A stretch of 64,000 bases of DNA from Dankookia rubra (lineage in GTDB: Bacteria; Pseudomonadota; Alphaproteobacteria; Acetobacterales; Acetobacteraceae): positions 1 to 64,000 of the forward strand of contig NZ_SMSJ01000008.1 of NCBI RefSeq assembly GCF_004355005.1. The letters run 5' to 3'. The notes under the pieces were generated by a model. It saw only the letters and a program-made list of their open reading frames with translations. It had not been told where the DNA came from and made no database searches. A program made the translations under genes and the position numbers. This document shows, piece by piece, positions 43,360 to 52,111 of the stretch (position 1 is its first letter; each line of letters begins with the position of its first letter).

Positions 43360-43489
43360 GGCGGAGCGCGGCCGGGCGCGATCGACCGGCCGCCTGACGC
43401 TGCCATGAGGAGACCATGCCGCGGCGATGCCGCGTCCAGGTCTGAACGCAACCCGCTGCGGCCTGCAAGCCGTGCCGGGCGCCGCGGCC

Positions 43490-44164
43490 TCAGGCGCGCG
43501 CCCGCAGCGCCGCATCGGTGATGCGGTCCTCGACCCGCCTCACTCCCGGCACGCCGGCGGCGATCGCCTCCAGCCCCTTCCGCACCGCGGCGGAGTGGCA
43601 GAAGCCGTACAGCGTGACCACCGCATCCTCGACGTCGAAGAAGACATAGGGGGCATCCGCCCAGGGAAGGCGGGCGACCTCCGCCGCCACCGCGGCGCGG
43701 ATCGTCTCGTCCGAGGCCTCGGGCGGCGGCACCAGCAGCGCCCGCAGCAGGTCGGCACGCGACAGGATGCCGACCAGCACCCCGTCCTGCACCACCGGCA
43801 GGCGGCGGACCTTGTGCGACTCGATCAGGCTGGCGGCGTGCTCGACGGTGACCTCCTCGGTCACCGTCACCACCGCGCGGGTCATGAGGTCCTCGGCCGT
43901 CGCGCCATGCACCGCGGCGTAGCGTGCCGCGGCCTGCTCCCGGTTGTAGAAGAGCGCGCGGAAGAAGCCCGGTTCCGGCGGGTCGCTGCTGGCCAGCCGG
44001 CGGATCAGGTCGGCCTCGGAAACGATGCCGAGCAGCATGCCCCAGCGATCTGTCACCGGCACCGCGGAGATGCCGCGCTCGGCCAGCAGCCGGGCGACCG
44101 CCATCGCCGGGGTATCCGCCGGCACCGAGACGACCTTGCGGGTCATGACGTCGCGGACCTTCAT
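43490..44164 (-). CDS. CBS-pair plus BON domain protein
   Basis: 224 residues. Two CBS motifs (MKVRDVMTRKVVSVPADTPA...LLGIVSEADLI and LMTRAVVTVTEEVTVEHAAS...VLVGILSRADLL), then a BON domain from about residue 155 to the end (APYVFFDVEDAVVTLYGFCH, VPGVRRVEDRI). CBS-BON proteins are common in soil alphaproteobacteria near stress genes; they are thought to sense nucleotides and bind membranes. No signal peptide. Starts at ATG 44164. Confidence 0.9.
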   Translation of the reverse strand: MKVRDVMTRKVVSVPADTPAMAVARLLAERGISAVPVTDRWGMLLGIVSEADLIRRLASSDPPEPGFFRALFYNREQAAARYAAVHGATAEDLMTRAVVTVTEEVTVEHAASLIESHKVRRLPVVQDGVLVGILSRADLLRALLVPPPEASDETIRAAVAAEVARLPWADAPYVFFDVEDAVVTLYGFCHSAAVRKGLEAIAAGVPGVRRVEDRITDAALRARA

Positions 44165-44250
44165 GGCACTGCCCTTCCTGCTGGGTGGCAGGCCAGGCCC
44201 GCCGGTCCGGGAAGACTATGCCCGGCGCGCGCCGCGCGCCTTGCGCCCGC

Positions 44251-45897
44251 TCAAGCCTGGGGAGACCGGCCCGCGCCGGGCCGCCGCCTGGCCCGGGCCG
44301 CCGCCTTCTCCGCCGCGCTGCGCTCGTCGCCCAGCACGACGCGGACCCGCAGCTCCTCGAGGTCCAGCTCCTGCTCCAGCTTCTGCAACCCCTCGCCGTT
44401 CAGGTACCCGGCCTCGGCATGCTCGATCAGCCGCTCGCGCGAGGCCTCGAGCGCCGCCAGCCGCAGCCGCCGCCGGGCCGAGCGCTCGGCCGCCGCGGCG
44501 CCGCGGTTGGCCGCGATGCGGTTCAGGTGGCCGGCGCGGTCCTGGTATTCCGGCAGGATGTCGCGGGCGATGGCGCCCTCCAGCGGGTCGTCCAGCCAGC
44601 GCTCGATCTCCTCGAGGGCCGCGCCGGCGATGATGCGGCGGCCCTCGGCCTCCTCCGGGTCGATCCCGCCGTCATGCGGCGGCAGCTCGACGCCGAGCCG
44701 CCGGATCAGCCATTCCAGCGTGGTGCCCTGCAGCACCAGCGTCGCCAGGATGGCGCAGAAGGCGAGGAAGACCAGCAGGTCGCGCTCCGGCACCTCGAAG
44801 GGCAGGGCGAGCGCCGCGGCCAGGCTGACGACGCCGCGCATCCCGGCCCAGGAGATGATGGCGGAGTGCGCCCAGGGCGGCAGCGGGTCGCGCGCCCGGA
44901 TCCGCGGCACCTGGCGCGGCAGCCAGGTCGCGGGGAAGACCCAAAGGAAGCGGGCAAGGATGACGGTGGCCGATACCGCCAGGCCGAGAACCAGCAGCTG
45001 CTCGGTGCCGCGGCCGGCGATCCGCGCCAGCACGTGGCTGAGCTGCAGGCCGATCAGGCTGAAGACCAGGCTGTTCAGGATGAACTCGACGAAACCCCAG
45101 ACCGCCTGGGCGCCGAGCCGGCTGCGGGAGGAGAGCAGCGCGTGCTGCGCCCGGCCCATCAGCGACCCGGCCGTCACCACCGACAGCACGCCGGACACGC
45201 CGACCGCCTCCGCCGCGAGGTAGGCGGCATAGGCGGCGAGGAAGCTGGTGGTGACCTCCAGCACCGGGTCGTCCAGCCGGCGGAAGGCCTCGATGGTGAG
45301 CCTGCCGACCACCCAGCCGGTGGCGATGCCCCCGGCGGCGAGCGCCAGGAAGGAGACCGCGCCCTCGGCGGGCATCACGCTGGTGCTGGCCACCGCGGCG
45401 GCGACCGCCAGCTTGTAGAGCACGAGCGAGGAGGCATCGTTCACCAGGCTCTCGCCCTGCAGGACGGTGACGATGCGCTTCGGCAGCCGCAGGCGGGAAA
45501 GCACGGCCTCGGCGGCCACCGCATCCGGCGGCGCGACAATGGCGCCGAGCGCGATGGCGACCGACCAGGGGATCCCCGGCAGCAGCAGCCGGAGGACCCC
45601 GGCGACGCAGAAGGCGGTGAACAGCACGGCGCCGAGGGCGAGCGCCAGGATCGGCCGCAGGTTGCGCCGGAAGGCCCGCCAGTCCGTCCGCCAGGCGCTG
45701 GACTGCAGCAGCGGCGGCAGGAAGAAGGCGAGCGCCAGTTCCGGGTTGAGCTGGATCTCCGGCAGGTGGGGGATGAAGGCCAGCGCCATGCCGCCGAGCA
45801 CCAGGATGACCGCATAGGGCAAAGCGAGGCGCCGCGCGAGCAGGGCGAAGCCGATGCAGGCGGCGACCAGGGCGAGGAGAGCTTCGACGAGATCCAT
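44251..45897 (-). CDS. CPA1-family Na+/H+ antiporter
   Basis: 548 residues. About 12 helices with APPDAVAAEAVLSRLRLPKR, QGESLVNDASSLVLY (the ND ion-binding motif) and SWAGMRGVVSLAAALALP, all diagnostic of NhaP/CPA1. A cytoplasmic charged helical tail of about 150 residues follows from residue 400. Exchanges sodium or potassium for protons for pH and salt balance. Confidence 0.92.
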   Translation of the reverse strand: MDLVEALLALVAACIGFALLARRLALPYAVILVLGGMALAFIPHLPEIQLNPELALAFFLPPLLQSSAWRTDWRAFRRNLRPILALALGAVLFTAFCVAGVLRLLLPGIPWSVAIALGAIVAPPDAVAAEAVLSRLRLPKRIVTVLQGESLVNDASSLVLYKLAVAAAVASTSVMPAEGAVSFLALAAGGIATGWVVGRLTIEAFRRLDDPVLEVTTSFLAAYAAYLAAEAVGVSGVLSVVTAGSLMGRAQHALLSSRSRLGAQAVWGFVEFILNSLVFSLIGLQLSHVLARIAGRGTEQLLVLGLAVSATVILARFLWVFPATWLPRQVPRIRARDPLPPWAHSAIISWAGMRGVVSLAAALALPFEVPERDLLVFLAFCAILATLVLQGTTLEWLIRRLGVELPPHDGGIDPEEAEGRRIIAGAALEEIERWLDDPLEGAIARDILPEYQDRAGHLNRIAANRGAAAAERSARRRLRLAALEASRERLIEHAEAGYLNGEGLQKLEQELDLEELRVRVVLGDERSAAEKAAARARRRPGAGRSPQA

Positions 45898-46006
45898 GCG
45901 GCGTCCCTACCGCGGATCGGTCCGGCCCGCACATCACCTGGGCGAACCGCATGGCCCGAACGGCCGGTTTGTCCCGGCCGGGCCGGCTGCCCATCTCCGG
46001 CGCATC

Positions 46007-46945
46007 ATGCTGGATATCCCCTACGCCCCGGACGACACGGTCCTGCTCGATGCCTATTCCCGCGCCGTGGTCGCGGCGGTGGAGCGCGTCGGGCCGGCGG
46101 TGGTGCATGTCGCGGCCCGCCAGGGCGCGGGCTCGGGCGTGGTGGTCTCGCCGGACGGGCTGATCCTGACCAACGCGCATGTGGTCGGCGACGCCGATGC
46201 CGTGCAGGTCACCGCCGCCGAGGGCCGCCCCTTCGCCGCGCGGCTGCTCGGCGCCGACCTCGACACCGACCTCGCCCTGCTGCGGGCCGAGAGCGCCGCA
46301 GCGCTGCCGGCCGCCGAGCTCGGCGACAGCGCGGCGCTGAAGGTCGGGCAGCTCGCGGTCGCCATCGGCAACCCGCTCGGCTTCTCCTCGACGGTGACGG
46401 CCGGCGTGGTCAGTGCGGTCGGCCGCAGCCTGCCCGGCCGCGGTGGCCGGCCGATCGAGGACCTGGTGCAAACGGACGCGGCGCTGAACCCGGGCAATTC
46501 CGGCGGTGCGCTGGTCGACGGCGCCGGCCGCGTCATCGGCATCAACACCGCCATCATCGCCGGCGCGCAGGGGCTCTGCTTCGCCGTCGCCGCCAATACC
46601 GCGCGGCTCGTGCTCGGCCAGCTGGTGCGTTTCGGGCGGGTGCGGCGCGCCGCGCTCGGCTTGACCGGGCAGCGGGAGGCGGTGCCGCGCCGCTTCGCCC
46701 GCCCGCTCGGCGTCAGCCAAGCGACCGGGCTGCTGGTCGCGGCCGTCCAGCCCGGCGGCCCGGCGGCGCGGGCCGGGATCGAGCGGGGCGACCTGATCCT
46801 GACCATCGCCGGCCTGCCGGTCACCGGCGTCGATGCCCTGCTGCGCTGGCTGACCGGGGAACGGGTGGGCGAGGCGGCCGAGGTGCTGCTGCTGCGCCGC
46901 GGCGACCCGCGCCGGCTCTCCGTGGTGCCCGCCGAGCGCGGCTGA
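46007..46945 (+). CDS. HtrA/DegP-like serine protease with one PDZ domain, no signal peptide
   Basis: 312 residues. Catalytic triad His in LILTNAHVVGD, Asp in DLDTDLALLRAES, Ser in DAALNPGNSGGAL. A PDZ domain occupies about residues 225-305 (GLLVAAVQPGGPAARAGIER, GDLILTIAGLPV). The N-terminus MLDIPYAPDDTVLLDAYSRA has no signal or membrane helix, so it is cytoplasmic unless the start is wrong; typical DegP proteins are exported. An upstream extension in the frame exists but is not signal-like. The last six codons are partly duplicated after the stop. Confidence 0.85.
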   Translation: MLDIPYAPDDTVLLDAYSRAVVAAVERVGPAVVHVAARQGAGSGVVVSPDGLILTNAHVVGDADAVQVTAAEGRPFAARLLGADLDTDLALLRAESAAALPAAELGDSAALKVGQLAVAIGNPLGFSSTVTAGVVSAVGRSLPGRGGRPIEDLVQTDAALNPGNSGGALVDGAGRVIGINTAIIAGAQGLCFAVAANTARLVLGQLVRFGRVRRAALGLTGQREAVPRRFARPLGVSQATGLLVAAVQPGGPAARAGIERGDLILTIAGLPVTGVDALLRWLTGERVGEAAEVLLLRRGDPRRLSVVPAERG

Positions 46946-46990
46946 CGCGCCGGCCCTCCGTAATGTCCGCCGAGCGCGGCTGACGCGCCG
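46927..46990 (+). repeat. Direct repeat of about 24 bp spanning the protease stop
   Basis: CCGCCGAGCGCGGCTGACGC(GCCG) occurs at the end of the protease and again 38 bases later, both including the TGA. A short duplication of the gene tail. Confidence 0.8.
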
Positions 46991-47035
46991 CGCGGTTCGC
47001 CGGTAAGCTCGCCCTCTATTCCGGGGGAATCGCTG

Positions 47036-48259
47036 GTGTCGGAGACGTCCGGGGAGGCGCCGCAGGTCCTGCGGCACCGCCCCTTCGTGTTGTTCTGGAC
47101 CTCCCGCGTCCTTTCCACCCTTTGCATGCAGATGCTGGCCGTGGCGGTGGGCTGGCAACTCTATGCGCTGACCGGGCGTGCGCTCGACCTCGGCCTGGTC
47201 GGGCTGGTGCAGTTCATCCCCGTCCTTGTCCTGACCCTGCCGGCCGGCTGGCTGGCGGACCGGGGCGACCGCCGGCTGGTGGTCGCCTGCTGCCAGGGCA
47301 GCGTCGCGGTGCTGGCGGCGCTGCTGGCGGTCGGCACGCTGCGGGGATGGCTGGGGCGGGAGGCGATGTTCCTGCTGATCGGCCTGATCGGCTGCGCCCG
47401 GGCGGTGGAGGCGCCGAACATGGCATCGCTGCTGCCCGGCCTGGTGCCGCGCGCGCTCTTCCCCCGCGCCGCGGCCTGGTCGGCGAGTGCCACCCAGACC
47501 GCGCAGATCCTCGGCCCGGCGCTCGGCGGGCTGCTCTATGCGCTCGGGCCGCAGGCGGCCTACGGCACGGCGGCGATGCTGCTGCTGGTCGGCGGTGCGG
47601 CGGCCTTCGCCATCCGCCCGCCGCGCCGCGCGCCGGGCGCCGAGCGTCCGGGCTTCGCCGGGTTGCTGGAGGGTTTCGGCTTCGTGCTGCGGCACCGCCT
47701 GGTGCTCGGCGCCATCTCGCTCGACCTGTTTGCCGTGCTGCTGGGCGGGGCGGTGGCGCTGATGCCGATCTTCGCCCGCGACATCCTCGGCACCGGGCCG
47801 GCCGGGCTCGGGATGCTGCGGGCGGCGCCGGCCGTGGGCGCGCTGGCGACCTCGGTCTGGCTGGCCAACCGGCCGCTGCGGGCGCCGGTCGGGCCGCGGA
47901 TGTTCGCCGCGCTCGGCGCCTTCGGCCTGGCCACGGTGGTCTTCGCGCTGTCGGGCAACCTCGCTTTGTCCTGCCTGGCCCTGGCAGTGGTGGGGGCGGC
48001 GGACGTGGTCAGCGTGGTGGTGCGGTCCTCGCTCGTGCAGCTGCGCACGCCGGACGAGATGCGCGGCCGGGTCTCGGCGGTGAACTCGCTTTTCGTCGGG
48101 GCCTCCAACCAGCTCGGCGATTTCCGTGCGGGGTCGGTCGCGGCGCTGCTCGGCGCGGTGCCGGCCGCCGTGCTGGGCGGCATCGGCACGCTGCTGGTCG
48201 CCGCGCTGTTCATGCGGCTGTTCCCGGAACTGCGGCGGCTGGAGCGGCTGGAGGGGTAG
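47036..48259 (+). CDS. MFS exporter (EntS-like MFS_3 family)
   Basis: 407 residues, 12 helices. GTG start at 47036 after GGGGGAA. Family segments: LRHRPFVLFWTSRVLSTLCM and LPAGWLADRGDRRLVVACCQ (helix 2-3 loop GWLADRxxRR), and VVRSSLVQLRTPDEMRGRVS. Resembles enterobactin exporter EntS and its relatives, drug or siderophore exporters. No siderophore genes are near. Substrate unknown. Confidence 0.88.
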   Translation: MSETSGEAPQVLRHRPFVLFWTSRVLSTLCMQMLAVAVGWQLYALTGRALDLGLVGLVQFIPVLVLTLPAGWLADRGDRRLVVACCQGSVAVLAALLAVGTLRGWLGREAMFLLIGLIGCARAVEAPNMASLLPGLVPRALFPRAAAWSASATQTAQILGPALGGLLYALGPQAAYGTAAMLLLVGGAAAFAIRPPRRAPGAERPGFAGLLEGFGFVLRHRLVLGAISLDLFAVLLGGAVALMPIFARDILGTGPAGLGMLRAAPAVGALATSVWLANRPLRAPVGPRMFAALGAFGLATVVFALSGNLALSCLALAVVGAADVVSVVVRSSLVQLRTPDEMRGRVSAVNSLFVGASNQLGDFRAGSVAALLGAVPAAVLGGIGTLLVAALFMRLFPELRRLERLEG

Positions 48260-48266
48260 GGCGGCC

Positions 48267-48428
48267 TCAGCCCTTCCGCCGCCAGCCCAGCAGCACCATG
48301 GCCACCACCACCGCGGCGATCAGGGCGATGCCGACCATGCCCTCGATCACGTCGAAATTCGGCGCGTCGCGGGCGACGAAGACCGCGGTGATCGCACCGG
48401 CCGCCGCCAGCACCAGCCTTGCCCACAT
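48267..48428 (-). CDS. Small membrane protein (53 aa)
   Basis: MWARLVLAAAGAITAVFVAR, then a second hydrophobic stretch IEGMVGIALIAAVVVAMVLL and a basic GWRRKG tail. Two predicted membrane helices. No family recognised. Directly before the monooxygenase gene's downstream end on the minus strand; gap 77 bases. Confidence 0.6.
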   Translation of the reverse strand: MWARLVLAAAGAITAVFVARDAPNFDVIEGMVGIALIAAVVVAMVLLGWRRKG

Positions 48429-48505
48429 GGCCGCACTCCCTCCTGCCGGCCCCAGCCTGCCCGGGCGGGGCGCCGCACGCCTTGCCGCAGCGCAAGCCGC
48501 GCCGG

Positions 48506-48838
48506 CTATTCCGCCGCCTGCCTCGCCAGGGTCTGCACCGGCACGAAGCCCTCGAATTCCGGCGGGCCGAGATAGAGCGGCTTCGTCGTGCCGGCATTGC
48601 GATGCGCCATGCGGAAGGCTTCCGACTTCGTCCAGGCCTCGAAGGCCGCTTTCGAGGCCCAGGTGGTATGCGAGGCATAGAGCACATGCCCGTCCTTCGC
48701 CGGCCCCTTCAGCAGGTGGAACTCGACGAAGCCCGGCACCTCGTGCAGGTGGCTGTCGCGCGACTTCCACATGGTCTCGAACTCCGCCTCGGCGCCCGGC
48801 GCGACCTTGAAGCGGTTCATGGCAATGAACATCGGCAC
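48506..48838 (-). CDS. ABM-domain (heme-degrading/antibiotic monooxygenase-like) protein
   Basis: 110 residues. FIAMNRFKVAPGAEAEFETM, HEVPGFVEFHLLKGPAKDGH and LYASHTTWASKAAFEAWTKS are typical of the ABM ferredoxin-like fold seen in IsdG/HmuD-type heme oxygenases. Its Asn (in AMNRF) and a downstream His position fit the IsdG heme-binding set, but function is not proven. Start ATG 48838; an alternative at 48832. Confidence 0.8.
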   Translation of the reverse strand: MPMFIAMNRFKVAPGAEAEFETMWKSRDSHLHEVPGFVEFHLLKGPAKDGHVLYASHTTWASKAAFEAWTKSEAFRMAHRNAGTTKPLYLGPPEFEGFVPVQTLARQAAE

Positions 48839-48906
48839 TCTCCCCTGTCTTCGGCGGGCCGGTTCAGACCCCCGCGCCGCCTGGCGCCGGGGTCATCGGC
48901 ACGTTT

Positions 48907-49671
48907 TCAGTTGCTCGAACGGCGGGTGCCGCCGTCCACATGGATCACCTGGCCGGTGATGTAGCGCGCCAGCGGCGAGGCGAGCCACACCGCCAGCACG
49001 GCCAGATCCTCGGGCTGGCCGATATAGCCGGCCGGGACTTCCTTCTCCGCCCAGGCGCGGCGGCTCGCCTCGTCAGGCATGACGCGGGCGTCGATCTGCT
49101 CCGAGCGGATGCGCCCGGGCGGGATGGAGTTCACCGTGATGCCGTCGCGGCCAACTTCCCGCGACAGCGCCTTGGCCCAGATATGCGTGGCGCCGTTCGG
49201 CGCATTCGCGGGGTTGATGCTGAAGGGCTCGTCCGGGCCGGTGACGTTGACGATCCGGCCGAAGCGCCCGGCCCGCATCGCCGGCACCAGGGCATGGGTC
49301 AGCCGGCGGGCGGCGTGGAAGTTGAGTTCCATCGCCTCCTGCCAGACCGCCTCCGCGCCGAGTTCCCCGGGCGGCTGGCCGCGGCTGCCGCCGGCATTGT
49401 TGATCAGGATGTCGCAGCGGCCGAAATGGCCGAGCACCGCGTCGCGGATGCGCGGCGCGGATCCGGGGTCGGTCAGGTCCTCGGCGAGGACGAGGGTCCC
49501 GGCCCCGGCCGGCAGCTCGGCTGCCAGGGTTTCGAGCAAGGGCCGGCGGCGGGCGAGGATGGCGAGGCGGCAGCCCTCGGCGGCCAGCATCCGCGCGATG
49601 GTGCGGCCGATGCCGGCCGAGGCGCCGGTGACCAGCGCCACCTTGCCCGCGAGTTGCAGGTCCATCCGCAC
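48907..49671 (-). CDS. SDR-family oxidoreductase with altered active site
   Basis: 254 residues. Rossmann loop TGASAGIG (15-22), NNAG (91-94) and a C-terminal TGQVIHVDGG. The usual Ser-Tyr-Lys catalytic set is not intact: the Ser region reads VNVTGPDEP and the YxxxK position reads HIWAK (His163, Lys167). The NGATHIWAKALSREVG stretch suggests a distinct SDR subgroup. Activity as a classical dehydrogenase is doubtful. Downstream of tctA but with a terminator between. Confidence 0.85.
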   Translation of the reverse strand: MRMDLQLAGKVALVTGASAGIGRTIARMLAAEGCRLAILARRRPLLETLAAELPAGAGTLVLAEDLTDPGSAPRIRDAVLGHFGRCDILINNAGGSRGQPPGELGAEAVWQEAMELNFHAARRLTHALVPAMRAGRFGRIVNVTGPDEPFSINPANAPNGATHIWAKALSREVGRDGITVNSIPPGRIRSEQIDARVMPDEASRRAWAEKEVPAGYIGQPEDLAVLAVWLASPLARYITGQVIHVDGGTRRSSN

Positions 49672-49732
49672 GCCCTCCGTCCCGTGGCGCAGCCTGCGTC
49701 CGGCTTCCGGAAAATGAAAGCCGGCGCATGCC

Positions 49733-49768
49733 CAAAAGAAAAGCCGCCCCGGTTCCCCGGGGCGGCTT
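49733..49768 (-). terminator. Intrinsic terminator of tctA
   Basis: On the minus strand AAGCCGCCCCGG, loop GGAA, CCGGGGCGGCTT, then TTCTTTTG. Twelve-bp stem with a U-rich tail, 26 bases after the tctA stop. Confidence 0.9.
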
Positions 49769-49794
49769 CCCTGTCTTCGGGCGATCGGCGGCGG

Positions 49795-51294
49795 TCAGCC
49801 GGCGAGCGCCGCGTCCTTGCCCTTGCGCAGGTTCGGCAGCAGCATCGCCGCCAGCGCCACCGCGCCGATCGCCAGCATCGTCGCGCTGATCGGGCGCTGC
49901 ACGAAGATCATCGGGTCGCCGCGCGACAGCAGCATGGCGCGCCGCAGGTGCTCCTCCATCATCGGGCCGAGCACGAAGCCGATCAGCAGCGGCGCCGGCT
50001 CCAGCCGCAGCTTGTTGAAGAGGTAGCCGATCACCGCGAACATCGCCGTCGAATAAACGTCGAAGACGTTGTTGTTCACGGAATAGGCACCGATGGCGCA
50101 GAAGACCAGGATGGCGGGATAGAGGAACTTGTAGGGCACCTGCAGCAGCTTCACCCACATGCCGATCATCGGCAGGTTGATGACCAGCAGCATCACATTG
50201 CCGATCCACATGGAGGCGATGAGACCCCAGAAGAGGTCCGGCTGCGCCTCCACCATGCGGGGCCCCGGCTGGATGCCCTGGATGATCAGCGCGCCGACCA
50301 TCAGCGCCATCACCGCGTTGGAGGGAATGCCGAGCGTCAGCAGCGGGATGAAGCTGGTCTGCGCCGCGGCGTTGTTGGCCGCCTCCGGACCCGCCACGCC
50401 CTCGATCGCGCCGCTGCCGAACAGGTGCCGGCCCTTCGAGACCTTTCGCTCCAGCATGTAGGAGCCGAAGGAGGACAGCGCCGCGCCGCCGCCGGGCAGG
50501 ATGCCGAGGACGGAGCCGAGCGCCGTGCCGCGGAGCACCGACGGGGTGGCGCGCTTCCATTCCTCCTTGGTCAGCCAGAGGCTGCCGACCTTGGTCTTCA
50601 GCACCGAGCGGGATTCCGGCCGCTCGAGGTTCAGGATGATCTCGGCGATGCCGAACATGCCCATGGCCAGCGCCACGAAGCTGATGCCGTCCGAGAGTTC
50701 CGGGATGCCGAAGGTGAAGCGCTGCTGTCCCGTCTGCACGTCGGTGCCGACCAGGCCGAGCGCGACGCCGAGCGCCACCATGGCGATCGCCTTCACCACA
50801 GAGCCCTGCGCCAGCACGGCCGAGATGATGAGGCCGAGCAGCATGAGCGAGAAATAGTCGGCCGGGCCGAAGGACAGCGCCACCTGGGTCAGCAGCGGGC
50901 CCGAGCCGGCGACGAAGATGGTGGCGACCGACCCCGCGAAGAACGAGCCCAGCGCCGAGGTCGCCAGCGCCGCGCCGGCACGGCCGTTGCGGGCCATCTT
51001 GTAGCCTTCGAGCGTGGTGACGACCGAGCTGATCTCACCCGGCAGGTTCAGCAGGATGGCGGTGGTCGAGCCGCCATACTGGGCGCCGTAGTAGATGCCG
51101 GCGAGCATGATGATCGCCGTCGTCGCCGGCTGGCCGAAGGTGATCGGCAGCAGCAGGGAGATGGTGGCGACCGGCCCGATGCCCGGCAGGACGCCGATCG
51201 CGGTGCCGATCAGCGCGCCGATCAGCGCGAAGAGGACGTTCTGGAAGCTCAGCGCGACGCCGAATCCGAACGCCAGGTTGCTTATGATATCCAT
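49795..51294 (-). CDS. tctA: Tripartite tricarboxylate transporter large subunit TctA
   Basis: 499 residues, 11-12 helices. TctA signatures: IGTAIGVLPGIGPVATISLL, YYGAQYGGSTTAILLNLPGE, GILPGGGAALSSFGSYMLER and EGVAGPEAANNAAAQTSFIP. Forms the sodium-coupled channel with TctB. Third gene of a tctC-tctB-tctA minus-strand operon, ended by an intrinsic terminator. The only TctA in the window. Confidence 0.95.
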   Translation of the reverse strand: MDIISNLAFGFGVALSFQNVLFALIGALIGTAIGVLPGIGPVATISLLLPITFGQPATTAIIMLAGIYYGAQYGGSTTAILLNLPGEISSVVTTLEGYKMARNGRAGAALATSALGSFFAGSVATIFVAGSGPLLTQVALSFGPADYFSLMLLGLIISAVLAQGSVVKAIAMVALGVALGLVGTDVQTGQQRFTFGIPELSDGISFVALAMGMFGIAEIILNLERPESRSVLKTKVGSLWLTKEEWKRATPSVLRGTALGSVLGILPGGGAALSSFGSYMLERKVSKGRHLFGSGAIEGVAGPEAANNAAAQTSFIPLLTLGIPSNAVMALMVGALIIQGIQPGPRMVEAQPDLFWGLIASMWIGNVMLLVINLPMIGMWVKLLQVPYKFLYPAILVFCAIGAYSVNNNVFDVYSTAMFAVIGYLFNKLRLEPAPLLIGFVLGPMMEEHLRRAMLLSRGDPMIFVQRPISATMLAIGAVALAAMLLPNLRKGKDAALAG

Positions 51295-51324
51295 TATCCG
51301 TCGGTCCCTCTGCTGGCGCTGGGA

Positions 51325-51927
51325 TTAAAACTGCGGCCAGACGGCCACGCGGATGTCGAGCTGCTTGATGAAGACCCACCAGCACAGCGCGAGCAGGAAG
51401 ATCGTGACGCCCACCACCCCGAGCGGCCGCTGCCGGTGCTCCGGCTCCGCCAGGCAGGCGATGAAGATGGTGGCCGTCAGGGCGAGCATCAGCCCGCCCT
51501 TCTCCAGCAGCAGGCAGAAGATGCAGAGGCTTGCGCAGATATAGCCGATCAGCCGCCAGCGTTTGGACCAGCAGATCACCAGGAAGCCGACCAGCATGCC
51601 GAGCCCGAGGCTGCCGTAGCTGGTCTCGAAGAAGGAGCTGATGTGCGGCGCCGCCAGGAAGGTGCCGTAGCCGGCGACGATGCCGAGCGCGAGCGATGCA
51701 CTGTCGATGCCCGTCCATTTTTCCAGCGGGTCGGGGCCGCTGAAGAAGGCCGTGCCCAGGACGATGATGCCGAGACCCATCAGGACCCAGAAGACCAGCA
51801 TGGGCATGTAGCCCGGCCCCATCCGCCGGGCGGAGCCGAGGGCATGATCCTGGTTGAGCCACAAGGCGACTGCGGCAAACAGGATGAGGATGACGCCGGA
51901 GGTGACGTCCTTCGCGTTCAGTTTCAT
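51325..51927 (-). CDS. tctB: Tripartite tricarboxylate transporter small subunit TctB
   Basis: 200 residues from ATG 51927 (AAAGG at 8 bases), four helices. N-terminal MKLNAKDVTSGVILILFAAV and MGPGYMPMLVFWVLMGLGII are typical of TctB. Thirty bases from tctA; 184 bases after tctC's stop, an unusually wide gap within a tct operon. Confidence 0.92.
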   Translation of the reverse strand: MKLNAKDVTSGVILILFAAVALWLNQDHALGSARRMGPGYMPMLVFWVLMGLGIIVLGTAFFSGPDPLEKWTGIDSASLALGIVAGYGTFLAAPHISSFFETSYGSLGLGMLVGFLVICWSKRWRLIGYICASLCIFCLLLEKGGLMLALTATIFIACLAEPEHRQRPLGVVGVTIFLLALCWWVFIKQLDIRVAVWPQF

Positions 51928-52111
51928 GCAGCGACCTTTCTCGGCTCCCACCACCCCGGGACTTCGCCCCGAGGCTTGCTTTTAACGACATCCCGCCGGA
52001 CCCTGCGGCCCCGCCGGACCGCCGCCTGACCAGGCATGGCCTGCGCCCCAGCGGTCCGTTTTCTTCCGGGCCGGCGACCCGCGCCCCGGGCTCGGCCGGG
52101 ACGACCGCCGG

